DNA of 64,000 bases from Bacteroidia bacterium. GTDB taxonomy: Bacteria > Bacteroidota > Bacteroidia > NS11-12g > UBA955. The stretch covers positions 62,001 through 126,000 of the forward strand of contig JALOAG010000001.1 in assembly GCA_023228875.1 (NCBI GenBank). The letters run 5' to 3'. Shown here piece after piece: positions 51,012-60,672 of this stretch. The notes beneath the pieces are model-generated. The model had not been told where the DNA came from. It saw only the letters and a list, made by a program, of their open reading frames with translations, and ran no database searches. Within the stretch, counting starts at the first letter, position 1; each line of letters opens with the position of its first letter. Position numbers and translations under genes: made by a program.

Positions 51012-54000
51012 ATGAAAAGATTAATTACAAACACCATTCAATATAGTATAGCATTGGCAGCATTTGCTTTGTGCATAAACGAAACCAATGCACAATCTAT
51101 ATGTGCTACTCCAGTTGTCGGATGCCCTAATACGAATTTATCCAATTACGGATTTAATTCTAATGATACGGCTGCTACGATAGAATACGACAACATGACT
51201 TCTGCATTCCATGCAACGATTGTAAGAAATGGAGACGGAACTTTTTCTACTTGGGGTGCTCAAAGCGGTCCTGCGGGAAATGATGCAGGTAGCAACCTAA
51301 GCCCTAAGGTGATTAACAGCACCAATTACACCGGTTTGAAAGGCACACCGCTAAAAGCGGGCGTTGGTTCAACAACTACTTCTCACCAATTCATTTTGCT
51401 TACTACCTACGGGTTGTTTGCTTGGGGAACTGAGGGTACCGTGATTGATAATGCCCACACTTCAAGTACCGCTTTCCAGCGCTTGGGTGCGGGAACTTTT
51501 TCTAATGCAGACTCTACCGGATTACCAAACGGAATACAACCCGGAGATGTTAAAATGCTGTTTGTAACTTATCAAACCATTGCAATTACTACTTGTGGCG
51601 GAGATGTTTGGGTGTTGTCACAACAGGCTAGGTTAAGAGGGAATGGCAATAGTGGCAATGCAACTACTTGGTATAGAGTTAGAAAAAGTTCCGGAGCATC
51701 TGATTGGCTTACAGACATTGTTGTTTGCAGGGGTTCATATCGTGGGTTGTTTGCGCTGGATGGAAGCGGTAATATTTGGACCTGGGGGAACAATGTGTAT
51801 CTTGGTGATAACACAGCCGCAAACAACCTTAATTATGCAGCAAGCATGACCAAACCGACAGGAACTATCAAAATGATAGGCTCTACCTCCTCCACCGATA
51901 AAATCAGCTATTACGTTCTGATGACCAATGGTAAGCTCTATGCTCTGGGTAATAATGACTATCGTCAGTTAGGTGATTTCACCACAACTGAAAGACGAGG
52001 CTGGGTACAGTGTCAGTATAGTAATACTCCCACTTATATGAACAATATAAAATGGATAAGCCCCAATGAACATGGAGTTTATAATAATAGTAACGCAATG
52101 TCAGTCAACGCATTAAATGCTAATAAAAAAATATATGCTTGGGGTAATAGTAATACTAGTATGATTGGAAGAGGAAGTTCTTCTTATGATCCAGACCAAC
52201 CAGATGGGCTAAGCGCATCAGGCGATAGTATGTTGACAGTAGAAACAGGCGCTCACACCAGTATGGTAATCAAACAGTGTTCCTCCACCTTTGGTTATGT
52301 AGGACACAGAATTAACGGCAGTATGGGTAATGGCTCAAGTGCATCAGCAACGGAGAGTTCTTATACATTTGCATCCGCACCTGTAGATATTTGCGGAGCA
52401 CCGTCCAAACCCACTGCATCTGCAAAACCCAAAATTAACTTTGGAGGTTCCGGTTTATGCTACGAGTCAGATTTTATAGTAACTTCGGTAAGACGGGCTT
52501 CATATTCATTTATACAGCAAACACCTTCCGGAATAGCCACTTTAGACAGTGTACATTTTGATACATTTTTAATTAAATTCAAAGAACCGGGCTATATTAA
52601 GTTAGAGTCCAGCCTTCCCAATGTGTGCGGAGTCGTAAAAGACACGTTTGAGACAGCCGTTTTAAAGTGTAAATTTACCAATCCTGACTACAATATCGGT
52701 TTAATCAACACAACTGTATCAGGCACAATAGCAACCAATGACAACATATCCTATTCTGCCACACCATACAACACAAGTCCCACCCTCATCCATAAACCAA
52801 GTGGCAGCACCCCGAATATCAGTTTGAGTGCCAATGGAAGCTATACCTTTAGTGCGGACAAAGCCGGGACATATATCTATGTAGATTCGATTTGCGATCC
52901 GGGTCAAGTGAGCAATTGTGAAGTAGAATATCTCACTATATACCTATCCGACCCCACCACATTAAACAATCCACCGGCTGCTGCTACCGACATAGTAGCA
53001 ACGAAAAAGAACACTGCAGTAGCCATCAAGACCTTGGATAACGACTATGCCGGTGCAACAGGGCGTTCATTGGTTCCCTCCAGTGTAAGTATAACAAGTT
53101 CGTTCACGGCATCCTTTGCGAGTGATACAGGAAGTTTTTCTATCAATTCATCCACCGGAGTTGTAACCTTTACTCCGGTGTCCACATTTGTAGGGGATTT
53201 CACCTATTTTTATAAAGTATGTAACGATGCCTCACCTACTGCATTATGTGATACAGGCATACAAAAAATCACAGTAAACGGGTTGGGTATTCAAAACACG
53301 ACCTTGGGCGTAGATGACATGAAAAAAGGTGGAAAAAACAAGCCGGTCAGCGGCAACGTAATCAACAACGACATCGATCTGGAGGGGAATACCCAGAGTG
53401 CAACTCCGCAAAACATAAATGTTCCGGGAGTAGGAAATTTCACCCTCAGTTCCAACGGCAACTATACGTTTACACCCTTTATAGGTTTTCAGGGATTCAC
53501 CGGCTTTGATTATGAAGTATGTGACAATGGCACCCCCGTGGCATGCGAAAAGGCTACTATTTATATCATGATAGACAATGAAATAACCGAGCCTGATATG
53601 CAAGCCACCACAGTCAATAAGAGCATAAACGGAGATGTGTCAACCAACGATCCTTTGCCGGCAGGATATCTTTACATCTCCGGTGGAGGTCTTGCGGGCA
53701 ATCCGTTAGGCGGAAGTTTCAGCATCAATCCGGATGGCACCTACACATTTTCAGGAAGCAATGTGGGCACCTATCGTTACAAAGTTAACGCATGTACTCC
53801 CACGCCCAATGCAGTATGTATGGAAGAGTTGTTGGAGATCAATGTGAGCGATCCTAAAGTAAACTCCAACGACCCTATTACCAATCCGGATATGGTGATC
53901 ATGTATGGACATGATTCGAATCCGGCAACCGTAACGATTAATGTACGCGCCAATGACAACATATCCAATATATATGGAAAAATAGGTGCTCTCGGCACAT

Positions 54001-55034
54001 TAGCAAATCCAACCATAAGTGTAAGTGCTAAAAACAGCCAATCTCTCTCGGTGAATGGTAGTGGAAATATAGAATACAGACCCAAAAATGGTTTTTACGG
54101 TCAGGATACATTTTATTATGAAGTATGCGAAGCCTTAACCGTTTTGTGTAAAGAAGAAATGGTAGTTATAACAGTCAATGCTCCATCAACTCCTGTTGCA
54201 ACTGTGGCATCGGATGATTACGGATTTACGTTTACAGCCACTACAGTCAATGTATCGGCAGCCAACGGCTTGCTAGCCAATGACTTTTCGAATTCAGGAG
54301 GAAGTTGGAATGTAACACCTCAAGCTATCAACAATCCATCAATCGGTAATTTAACAATCAACTCTGATGGGAGTTATAGTTTTGTCCCGGTATCTGCCTT
54401 TTTGGGTACGGCAGTTTTCCCATATCATGTATGTAAGGGAAGCGCATGTACCGAAGCAACACTGTATATTCAGGTATTTGATTTGAATCTGTTGCCCATA
54501 GAGTTGATAAGATTTCAGCCAATAGGCTTTGACAGTTATGTTGACATCTATTGGACAACCACAGTAGAGCAGAACAATTCCTACTTCACGATAGAGCGCA
54601 GTTATGACAAGGAATCTTGGTCACATGTAGGAGATGTACAAGGAGCGGGCACAAGTTTTCAAGAGAACAACTATCAACTCACAGATTACACAAAACCGGA
54701 GCCATTGGTATATTATAAGATTTCGCAAACCGACTTTGACGGCATCCGTTCTGATTTGCGCATAGCCAAGTTGCAGATGGGTACCGACTTAGTAGGAGAA
54801 GTGATGTTGTTTCCGAACCCATGTTACCAAGAGTTGAATTTGAGCGGCATGGCATCGAGAAAATTAGGATATGAGATATACAATGCATTTGGTCAACAGG
54901 TAATGAAGAGCGAAGGAGGCTTGGGCAATGAACTCAAGATAGATGTGAGTGGGCTGCCGCAAGGAACGTATTATATCCGAGTAACAGACAAAGGAGTTCT
55001 CAAAGTGAAATCCGCTTTTATTAAGTTGGATTAA
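51012..55034 (+). CDS. Giant RCC1-like and cadherin-like repeat protein with T9SS sorting domain
   Basis: The 1340-residue protein has a signal peptide (IALAAFALCINETNAQ). A region at about 60-460 has RCC1-like propeller repeats (GDGTFSTWGAQSG, YGLFAWGTEG, GSGNIWTWGNNVYLGDN, NGKLYALGNNDYRQLGD, NKKIYAWGNSN). Residues about 550-1155 hold Ig/cadherin-like repeats of roughly 85-100 residues, each with NDN- and FTYFYKVC-like strands and a cysteine pair near the end (VC..C). A linker (LPIELIRFQPIGFDSYVDIYW) leads to a type A sorting domain (LFPNPCYQELNLSG ... SAFIKLD). It is a candidate adhesin or surface fibre. Parts are more GC-rich than the neighbours. Confidence 0.92.
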   Translation: MKRLITNTIQYSIALAAFALCINETNAQSICATPVVGCPNTNLSNYGFNSNDTAATIEYDNMTSAFHATIVRNGDGTFSTWGAQSGPAGNDAGSNLSPKVINSTNYTGLKGTPLKAGVGSTTTSHQFILLTTYGLFAWGTEGTVIDNAHTSSTAFQRLGAGTFSNADSTGLPNGIQPGDVKMLFVTYQTIAITTCGGDVWVLSQQARLRGNGNSGNATTWYRVRKSSGASDWLTDIVVCRGSYRGLFALDGSGNIWTWGNNVYLGDNTAANNLNYAASMTKPTGTIKMIGSTSSTDKISYYVLMTNGKLYALGNNDYRQLGDFTTTERRGWVQCQYSNTPTYMNNIKWISPNEHGVYNNSNAMSVNALNANKKIYAWGNSNTSMIGRGSSSYDPDQPDGLSASGDSMLTVETGAHTSMVIKQCSSTFGYVGHRINGSMGNGSSASATESSYTFASAPVDICGAPSKPTASAKPKINFGGSGLCYESDFIVTSVRRASYSFIQQTPSGIATLDSVHFDTFLIKFKEPGYIKLESSLPNVCGVVKDTFETAVLKCKFTNPDYNIGLINTTVSGTIATNDNISYSATPYNTSPTLIHKPSGSTPNISLSANGSYTFSADKAGTYIYVDSICDPGQVSNCEVEYLTIYLSDPTTLNNPPAAATDIVATKKNTAVAIKTLDNDYAGATGRSLVPSSVSITSSFTASFASDTGSFSINSSTGVVTFTPVSTFVGDFTYFYKVCNDASPTALCDTGIQKITVNGLGIQNTTLGVDDMKKGGKNKPVSGNVINNDIDLEGNTQSATPQNINVPGVGNFTLSSNGNYTFTPFIGFQGFTGFDYEVCDNGTPVACEKATIYIMIDNEITEPDMQATTVNKSINGDVSTNDPLPAGYLYISGGGLAGNPLGGSFSINPDGTYTFSGSNVGTYRYKVNACTPTPNAVCMEELLEINVSDPKVNSNDPITNPDMVIMYGHDSNPATVTINVRANDNISNIYGKIGALGTLANPTISVSAKNSQSLSVNGSGNIEYRPKNGFYGQDTFYYEVCEALTVLCKEEMVVITVNAPSTPVATVASDDYGFTFTATTVNVSAANGLLANDFSNSGGSWNVTPQAINNPSIGNLTINSDGSYSFVPVSAFLGTAVFPYHVCKGSACTEATLYIQVFDLNLLPIELIRFQPIGFDSYVDIYWTTTVEQNNSYFTIERSYDKESWSHVGDVQGAGTSFQENNYQLTDYTKPEPLVYYKISQTDFDGIRSDLRIAKLQMGTDLVGEVMLFPNPCYQELNLSGMASRKLGYEIYNAFGQQVMKSEGGLGNELKIDVSGLPQGTYYIRVTDKGVLKVKSAFIKLD

Positions 55035-55063
55035 ACTTAACTATACAGAAATTAAGAGATAAC

Positions 55064-55094
55064 AAAGAGGCTGCCCGTATCGGGCAGCCTCTTT
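55064..55094. terminator. Bidirectional terminator between convergent surface genes
   Basis: A 14-bp perfect stem, AAAGAGGCTGCCCG paired with CGGGCAGCCTCTTT, has a TAT loop. It lies between the forward gene ending at 55034 and the reverse gene ending at 55098, and T-rich sequence follows on each strand. Confidence 0.9.
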
Positions 55095-55097
55095 AGT

Positions 55098-57704
55098 TTA
55101 ATAACTGCTAATCAATGTGCAAGCTATCTTTTTCCTGACCACATCGCCATTTTCGTGAAACGCTTCAAATAGAATGATATAAATACCGATTGGACATCGG
55201 GTTGTGGTTGCATCCAAAAACCCATCCCAAATGAGCGTACCAGAATTTGCTATTGTATGATTTCTGATTGGATGTGCTACAAAAACCCCTGACGCATTAT
55301 AGATATATACATTGGCGACAAAACCATTTTTTTCTAAATTAAATCTAATATTGAGCAAATCGTCAATTCCATTGCCGTCCGGGGAGAAAACTTCCGGGTC
55401 TAACCATACTTGTCCGATAGATGTTGAAGGCTTGCGAGATTGCGAGTTTTCATAACCGGGGGTAGCAAAACCTGCATTGGCAGTGGCTGATGTCCAATTT
55501 GTAGGGTCTGTGGCAGGTCGTTCAAATTCAATCCGTTCCAGACTTAGCCCTTTTTTGTCGGTAATCATTTTAAAGTGCATAGATTCATTATACAAGAAAC
55601 TGTCTAACACTTGTCCTTTAGAATCGGTTAATACAACTCCTCCGCTCTTTTGTGGAAACGAAGGCATAGACTTGACACGAAAGATATTCCTTGGTTGCAA
55701 GCATGTATAAAAAGTACACAAGTCAGTGCCCGAAGTCGAAAAAACAACATATTGTTGAGGAAAAAGCAACATTCCATCGGAAACAGGTGTTGTAAAATCT
55801 CTAAAACTGCCATCGTCCTTGAGGTTTCCTAAACGCAAATTTTTTAAATCTAAAATTTTATTGCTGATATTATAGATTTCGACAAATTCAGAAAGCTCAG
55901 CAGGCGGGTTGAACAGTATTTCATTAATTAAAATATCTCCTTTTTGAATGGTATCAAACATGCCTACCCGAATGGAGGTTTCGTTTATAAAATTGCCGGA
56001 ACAATCGCTAAGACCTTTGAGGGCGAGTGTATAAACAATATTGGGTTCAAACTCAAAATCCCATTGCAAATGGACTATACCCATAAAACATCGCGTAACC
56101 GCCACAGGGCTGATGGACAGTTCCTTGATGGTATATTGATTGGTGTTCATACATGAAAACGAATCAAGTTCCTCAGAAAACCTAAGTTCTATAATAGAGG
56201 GGTTGAGAGGGTAAGCCGATAATAAAGTAGGAGCAACATTATCAGAATTGGACGATTTAACAGTATTATGACTTGCCGGTGTACCTCCTTGTAGGTGCGT
56301 AGAAGCAGCCCAGTTTTCACTACCTCCACAAGGGTTGGAAGGGTCTATCATTTCTAAACTGAACCCGCCATTTTTCTTGAATTCATTGCCATACCACCGA
56401 TCTGTATAGCGGATATTGTGAATGATATTGTTATTGGCATCGCGCAAAATGACATCGTCTTCGGTTTTGTTAAAAGTCGGGAAATTGCTTACACCTTTGG
56501 TAGTTCCAAAAATTGAAAGAGAAGCAACGCCTGAATGTGAGCAGATGATAAGAAAACTGTCAGGGAGCAAAAGAAAGGTGCTTATTGTTGCAGTACTCAC
56601 CCTGTCCGCCAACTTGAAACCCGTCAAGTCAATCACTTTTGCAGAACGGTTGTAAATTTCAATATAACTATATTCGGGCAAACCAACCGAGGGGCTGGGA
56701 GTTGCCATAATTTCGTTTATTACCAAATCATACGGATTTGCAGACTCGGGTTTTAAATAGCGATAAGAAAGTGAGGTATCCCTCATAGAATTCTGTTCTT
56801 CATCGGTAATGTTTTTAAGTGTAAGTGTATATGTTGTTAAAGAAACAAGGGGTGAAGCAAGTTTCAATCCTACTTTTGTATTACTGTCAGAAAGATGAAT
56901 AGATTGAATAATGAGAGAGGGGGCTAAAATAAAATTTGCAGGATTGGTGGCAGCAAGGGAATCTAATTGCTCACTAAAAACCAATGAAATACTGTCTTCA
57001 CCTATCCAATTACTTTGCAATAAATACGGAGCTATGCTGTCGCGTATTTCCTTACCCATGTAATACAAACTGAAAAAATGTTTTTGAAAAAAGGATGCGG
57101 TAGATTGTCTGATAAGCAAGCCTGTATGTGGCAGTGCTGAAAGCGTTGTGTCGGTGGTTACTCCTTCTAAGCTCATTGGATTTAACTGTCCTTGCGTATT
57201 GACCGAAAGCGACCATGTGCCTTCAAAAGTTCTGAGCACACGAACCGTCAACAAATTATTACTTTTATTGAGTATGTCATCCGTGCCGTCTATAAGCAGA
57301 ACAGGGGTTTGTCCATTCACTTTTTTATATAAACTTACTTCGTCCTTGGTGTTGCCAATTCTGACATAGTAAGCGTTTTTAACAGAAGGCAAATGACCGG
57401 TATCAGCCATCAAAAACCAATCAACATAATTAGCAGAAGAGGGATTAAACTTGAGCTCCATCTGAATCAACCATTCTGTAGTGTCATGGTGAAAAGATTT
57501 TCTGCTTAAAAAAAAAGTTGCATTGGCAAGTTCAGAATTGGAGCGTAAACGATAGTTGTCAATAATAAATGCCTGCGTATCTCCCTCCCATTCAGTGTTG
57601 TATCTTAGCGAATCATAATCAAACACATCATCAATTTGTGCTTGTAAGCAAGAGAATTTCCAAAAGAAAACAAATGCCAACACCATATATCTGATGGTTT
57701 TCAT
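55098..57704 (-). CDS. Lamin-tail-domain surface protein with CHU_C-like C-terminus
   Basis: The 868-residue protein has a signal peptide (YMVLAFVFFWKFSCLQAQ). An N-terminal beta-sandwich region is followed by two lamin-tail domains: YDLVINEIMATPSPSVGLPEYSYIEIYN at about 335-460 and INEILFNPPAELSEFVEIYNIS at about 595-720. A bacterial Ig-like region lies between them. The C-terminus (VFSPDGNGIDDLLNIRF ... GIYIILFEAF) matches the gliding-motility-associated (CHU_C) or FlgD-like domain, often an alternative type IX signal. The ATG at 57704 is preferred to a TTG at 57710. It is probably exported to the surface. Confidence 0.87.
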   Translation of the reverse strand: MKTIRYMVLAFVFFWKFSCLQAQIDDVFDYDSLRYNTEWEGDTQAFIIDNYRLRSNSELANATFFLSRKSFHHDTTEWLIQMELKFNPSSANYVDWFLMADTGHLPSVKNAYYVRIGNTKDEVSLYKKVNGQTPVLLIDGTDDILNKSNNLLTVRVLRTFEGTWSLSVNTQGQLNPMSLEGVTTDTTLSALPHTGLLIRQSTASFFQKHFFSLYYMGKEIRDSIAPYLLQSNWIGEDSISLVFSEQLDSLAATNPANFILAPSLIIQSIHLSDSNTKVGLKLASPLVSLTTYTLTLKNITDEEQNSMRDTSLSYRYLKPESANPYDLVINEIMATPSPSVGLPEYSYIEIYNRSAKVIDLTGFKLADRVSTATISTFLLLPDSFLIICSHSGVASLSIFGTTKGVSNFPTFNKTEDDVILRDANNNIIHNIRYTDRWYGNEFKKNGGFSLEMIDPSNPCGGSENWAASTHLQGGTPASHNTVKSSNSDNVAPTLLSAYPLNPSIIELRFSEELDSFSCMNTNQYTIKELSISPVAVTRCFMGIVHLQWDFEFEPNIVYTLALKGLSDCSGNFINETSIRVGMFDTIQKGDILINEILFNPPAELSEFVEIYNISNKILDLKNLRLGNLKDDGSFRDFTTPVSDGMLLFPQQYVVFSTSGTDLCTFYTCLQPRNIFRVKSMPSFPQKSGGVVLTDSKGQVLDSFLYNESMHFKMITDKKGLSLERIEFERPATDPTNWTSATANAGFATPGYENSQSRKPSTSIGQVWLDPEVFSPDGNGIDDLLNIRFNLEKNGFVANVYIYNASGVFVAHPIRNHTIANSGTLIWDGFLDATTTRCPIGIYIILFEAFHENGDVVRKKIACTLISSY

Positions 57705-57734
57705 AAGCAAGCAATAACTGATTCATTGGAAAAA

Positions 57735-57742
57735 CAAATATA
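57735..57742 (-). promoter_or_regulatory. -7 element TATATTTG for the lamin-tail gene
   Basis: The forward strand reads CAAATATA, 30 bases before the ATG at 57704. Confidence 0.5.
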
Positions 57743-57886
57743 AATTAAAAACTGTATTTAATTCATTAATTGCTATTTACAGCAATGCAATAGAGAAATC
57801 ACCGCTATTAGCAGACACAAAGAATATGGATAATACAATTAAAACTGAAGAATATTGTAAGAGTACAAAGACCTTTCGCTATATCC

Positions 57887-59392
57887 TTATTTAGCTTCAG
57901 GCCGCATTTGAGGAAAGAACAAAACCTCTTGGATTGTGCTTTGGTTGGTCAGTAACATGGTTAAGCGGTCAATACCAACACCTAAGCCCGAAGTTGGGGG
58001 CATGGCAAATTCAAGTGCTCTCAAGAAATCTTCGTCCAAAGGCATAGCCTCATCATCACCCTTGCCTGCAAGTCTTAATTGGTCTTCAAAACGTTCGCGC
58101 TGGTCAATTGGGTCGTTTAACTCGCTGTAAGCATTGGCGATTTCTTTGCCGTTTACAAACAATTCAAACCTTTCTACCAAGCCTTCTTTTGTTCTATGCT
58201 TTTTGGTTAGCGGACTCATTTCAATAGGATAATCCGTAATAAAAGTAGGCTGGATGAGATGTTCTTCGCACTTTTCTCCAAAAATCTCATCAATTAATTT
58301 GCCTTTACCCATGCTTTCCTCAGTTTCGATTCCGAGCTTTTTGCAAGTTGCACGCAATTCGCTTTCATCCATCTTGCTGATGTCAATTCCGGTATATTCT
58401 TTAATTGCATCAAACATTGTAATCCTTTTATAAGGACCTGCAAAGTTTATGCTGTGTTTTCCTACTGTGGCCTCCGTAGTCCCGTTTACATCTAATGCTG
58501 CTCTTTCTATCACCTCTTCCACAAAATTCATCATCCATTCATAGTCTTTATAAGCCACATAAATTTCCATACCTGTAAACTCGGGATTGTGAGTGCGGTC
58601 AATGCCTTCATTTCTGAAGTTTTTTGCAAATTCATACACGCCTTCAAATCCGCCAACAATTAATCTTTTTAGGTATAATTCATTGGCAATTCTCATATAC
58701 AGGGTCATGTCCAATGCGTTGTGATGAGTAACAAAAGGTCGCGCTGCTGCTCCTCCGTGAATGGGTTGCAAAATCGGAGTCTCAACTTCCAAATATCCAT
58801 GAGAATTAAAGGTGTTGCGCAATGATTGAATGAGTTTGGTACGCTTCACAAAAGTTTCTTTAACCTGCGGATTTACAATTAAATCTACATAACGCATACG
58901 GTAACGTAGTTCGGGGTCTGTAAAAGCATCATGAATTACACCATCTTTTTCTTTAGGGAGTGGGAGCGGGTTTAAGCATTTTGATAACAATTTGAACTCT
59001 TTCACATGAACAGAAGTTTCGCCCGTCTGTGTAGTAAATACAAACCCTTTTACACCAATGATGTCGCCAATATCCAGCCATTTCTTAAAGAGGTCATTAT
59101 AGAGTGTTTTATCCTCGCCCGGACAAATTTCATCACGGTTAAAATACAGTTGGATTCTTCCTGTGCTGTCTTGTAATACTGCAAATGAGGCTTTGCCCAT
59201 GATTCTGCGTGTCATGAGTCTTCCTGCCAATGAAACATCTTTATATTCTACTTTATTGTTTTCGTAATTGGTCAGAATCTCTTGTGCAGACGCATTCACT
59301 TTGTATTCTTCAGCAGGATATGGGTCAATACCGACTTTTCTTATTTCATCCAAAGCTTGTCTGCGTAGTATTTGATGCTCGTTCAGTTCCAT
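57887..59392 (-). CDS. lysS: Lysyl-tRNA synthetase (class II)
   Basis: The 501-residue class II synthetase has an N-terminal OB-fold at about 50-155 (VSLAGRLMTRRIMGKASFAVLQDSTGRIQLYF). The motif 2 region is FRNEGIDRTHNPEFTGMEIYVAYKDY. Motif 3 is GLGVGIDRLTMLLTNQSTIQEVLFFP. The lysine pocket lies in ANELYLKRLIVGGFEGVYEFAKNFRNEG. It charges tRNA-Lys. A near-consensus TATTTTCG box lies at 59419-59412, 19 bases upstream. It is the last conserved housekeeping gene before the decayed segment. Confidence 0.97.
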   Translation of the reverse strand: MELNEHQILRRQALDEIRKVGIDPYPAEEYKVNASAQEILTNYENNKVEYKDVSLAGRLMTRRIMGKASFAVLQDSTGRIQLYFNRDEICPGEDKTLYNDLFKKWLDIGDIIGVKGFVFTTQTGETSVHVKEFKLLSKCLNPLPLPKEKDGVIHDAFTDPELRYRMRYVDLIVNPQVKETFVKRTKLIQSLRNTFNSHGYLEVETPILQPIHGGAAARPFVTHHNALDMTLYMRIANELYLKRLIVGGFEGVYEFAKNFRNEGIDRTHNPEFTGMEIYVAYKDYEWMMNFVEEVIERAALDVNGTTEATVGKHSINFAGPYKRITMFDAIKEYTGIDISKMDESELRATCKKLGIETEESMGKGKLIDEIFGEKCEEHLIQPTFITDYPIEMSPLTKKHRTKEGLVERFELFVNGKEIANAYSELNDPIDQRERFEDQLRLAGKGDDEAMPLDEDFLRALEFAMPPTSGLGVGIDRLTMLLTNQSTIQEVLFFPQMRPEAK

Positions 59393-59516
59393 TGCCTTTA
59401 TTTTGAGTCTGCGAAAATAATCCTTGTTTGTATATTTACTTGCTTAATGCGATTAGTTTTCTATCAATATAAAATGAAGCAATATTTAGAACTAATTAAT
59501 CATGTATCAGCCAATT

Positions 59517-60534
59517 TTATTCATCAAAATAATGACTCATCTTCTCTTTATCATTTTGCTTAAACGCTGTGTATGGAGCTGATTGAGCCAAAAGATTCCC
59601 CTTTATGATGCGCCTGAAAAGGATTGTTACTAACTTTTGAATTGCAGATACACTTTTTTGAACTTTTTCAAAATATGTGTTCAAAGTGTCTTGCCTAAAA
59701 TGAACAATATTGTCTAAATCATCACTATCCGTATAATATCCGCAATGGTAATTCTTTTGAACAAAGGCATAAGTCGGGAAATCCAATTTGCCCAAACCAA
59801 AGAGTTCAAAGTTTTTTTGAAGAAAGTCTTTGTTAATAATCCTGTTCTTTTCACCACCTCCTAAATTGAATGTTTTACCCGCTAACTCTCGTTGATGTTC
59901 TATACTATTTACAAATGCCCTTGCAGTATCTTCCGGTGAAGTAATTTCCATAGGAGTTTTTAATGGCATTAGAAACATAATTCCGCTCATTTTGTGATTG
60001 TCTGCGCCCATAATTGCGGATAATCTGAAAATAGTCCAGCGAAGTTTACTGTTTTGAATCACCTCTTCTGCTTTGATTTTGCTCACGGCATAATAATCAC
60101 CAACGGTATTTAAAGCATCGGTTACACTGATGTTTGGATTGTTAAGCCGGTCTCCGTAGGTTGCAACTGAGGAGCTGAAAGCAAAGAATGCATCCGGTGA
60201 ATTTTTTTCGAGATTTGTAATAAGGTTTTTGGTGCCTATAAAGTTAATTTTCTCAGTAATCTCTTTGTTTCTATATGCCGAAGGAGGGATAATTCCTCCC
60301 AAATGAATAACAACATCCTGATTTAGTGATGGTTCGATAGTGTCCTCCGGTTTAGATAAATCTCCATAAAAGATCTGAATATCAATTTTGATATTTCGAG
60401 AAAATCCGATTGCTGTGCTTAGTTTTTAAATCAAATACCGAGATTGTAAATTGATTTTTTTGTGCGATAAGTTGCTTGAGCACCTCATGTCCGATGTTGC
60501 CGGATGCGCCTGATAATAATACCCTTGTTTTCAT
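59517..60534 (-). pseudogene. NAD-dependent epimerase/dehydratase, frameshifted
   Basis: The gene begins at the ATG at 60534 with a Rossmann start (MKTRVLLSGASGNIGHEVLKQL). It stays in frame to about KYQN and meets a stop at about 60382. The adjacent frame continues with IFYGDLSKPEDTIEP, then HLGGIIPPSAY, FSSSVATYGDR, YYAVSKIKAEE (YxxxK) and FNLGGGEKN to 59517. Removing one A, or adding two, in the four-base run at 60386-60389 joins the frames. The protein would be an extended SDR acting on a nucleotide sugar or similar. It could be a real decay event or a base error in the run. The first codons lie in the 98-bp repeat. Confidence 0.82.
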
Positions 60535-60616
60535 CACGTATAAAATATGTTTCTTGTAAAGTTACAAAAAAGTAGTGATAGCAGCAAGGTGTTTATAGTA
60601 AAATCGCGATGCGCAG
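60519..60616 (+). repeat. 98-bp direct repeat, copy A
   Basis: This stretch matches 62807-62904 at 93 of 98 positions with no indel. It covers codons 1-5 of the epimerase and its upstream region. The copies are 2288 bp apart and bracket the gene at 60673-62328. Confidence 0.92.
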
Positions 60617-60621
60617 TAAAC

Positions 60622-60652
60622 AAAAACCCCCTACCTTTCACAAAGTAGAGGG
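60622..60652 (-). terminator. Terminator after the T9SS propeller gene
   Basis: On the minus strand CCC-CTAC-TTT pairs with AAA-GTAG-GGG around a GTG loop, with two single-base bulges, followed by TTTTT. It lies 20 bp past the stop at 60673 and just beside repeat copy A. Confidence 0.7.
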
Positions 60653-60672
60653 TATTATGATGAAAAAATATT

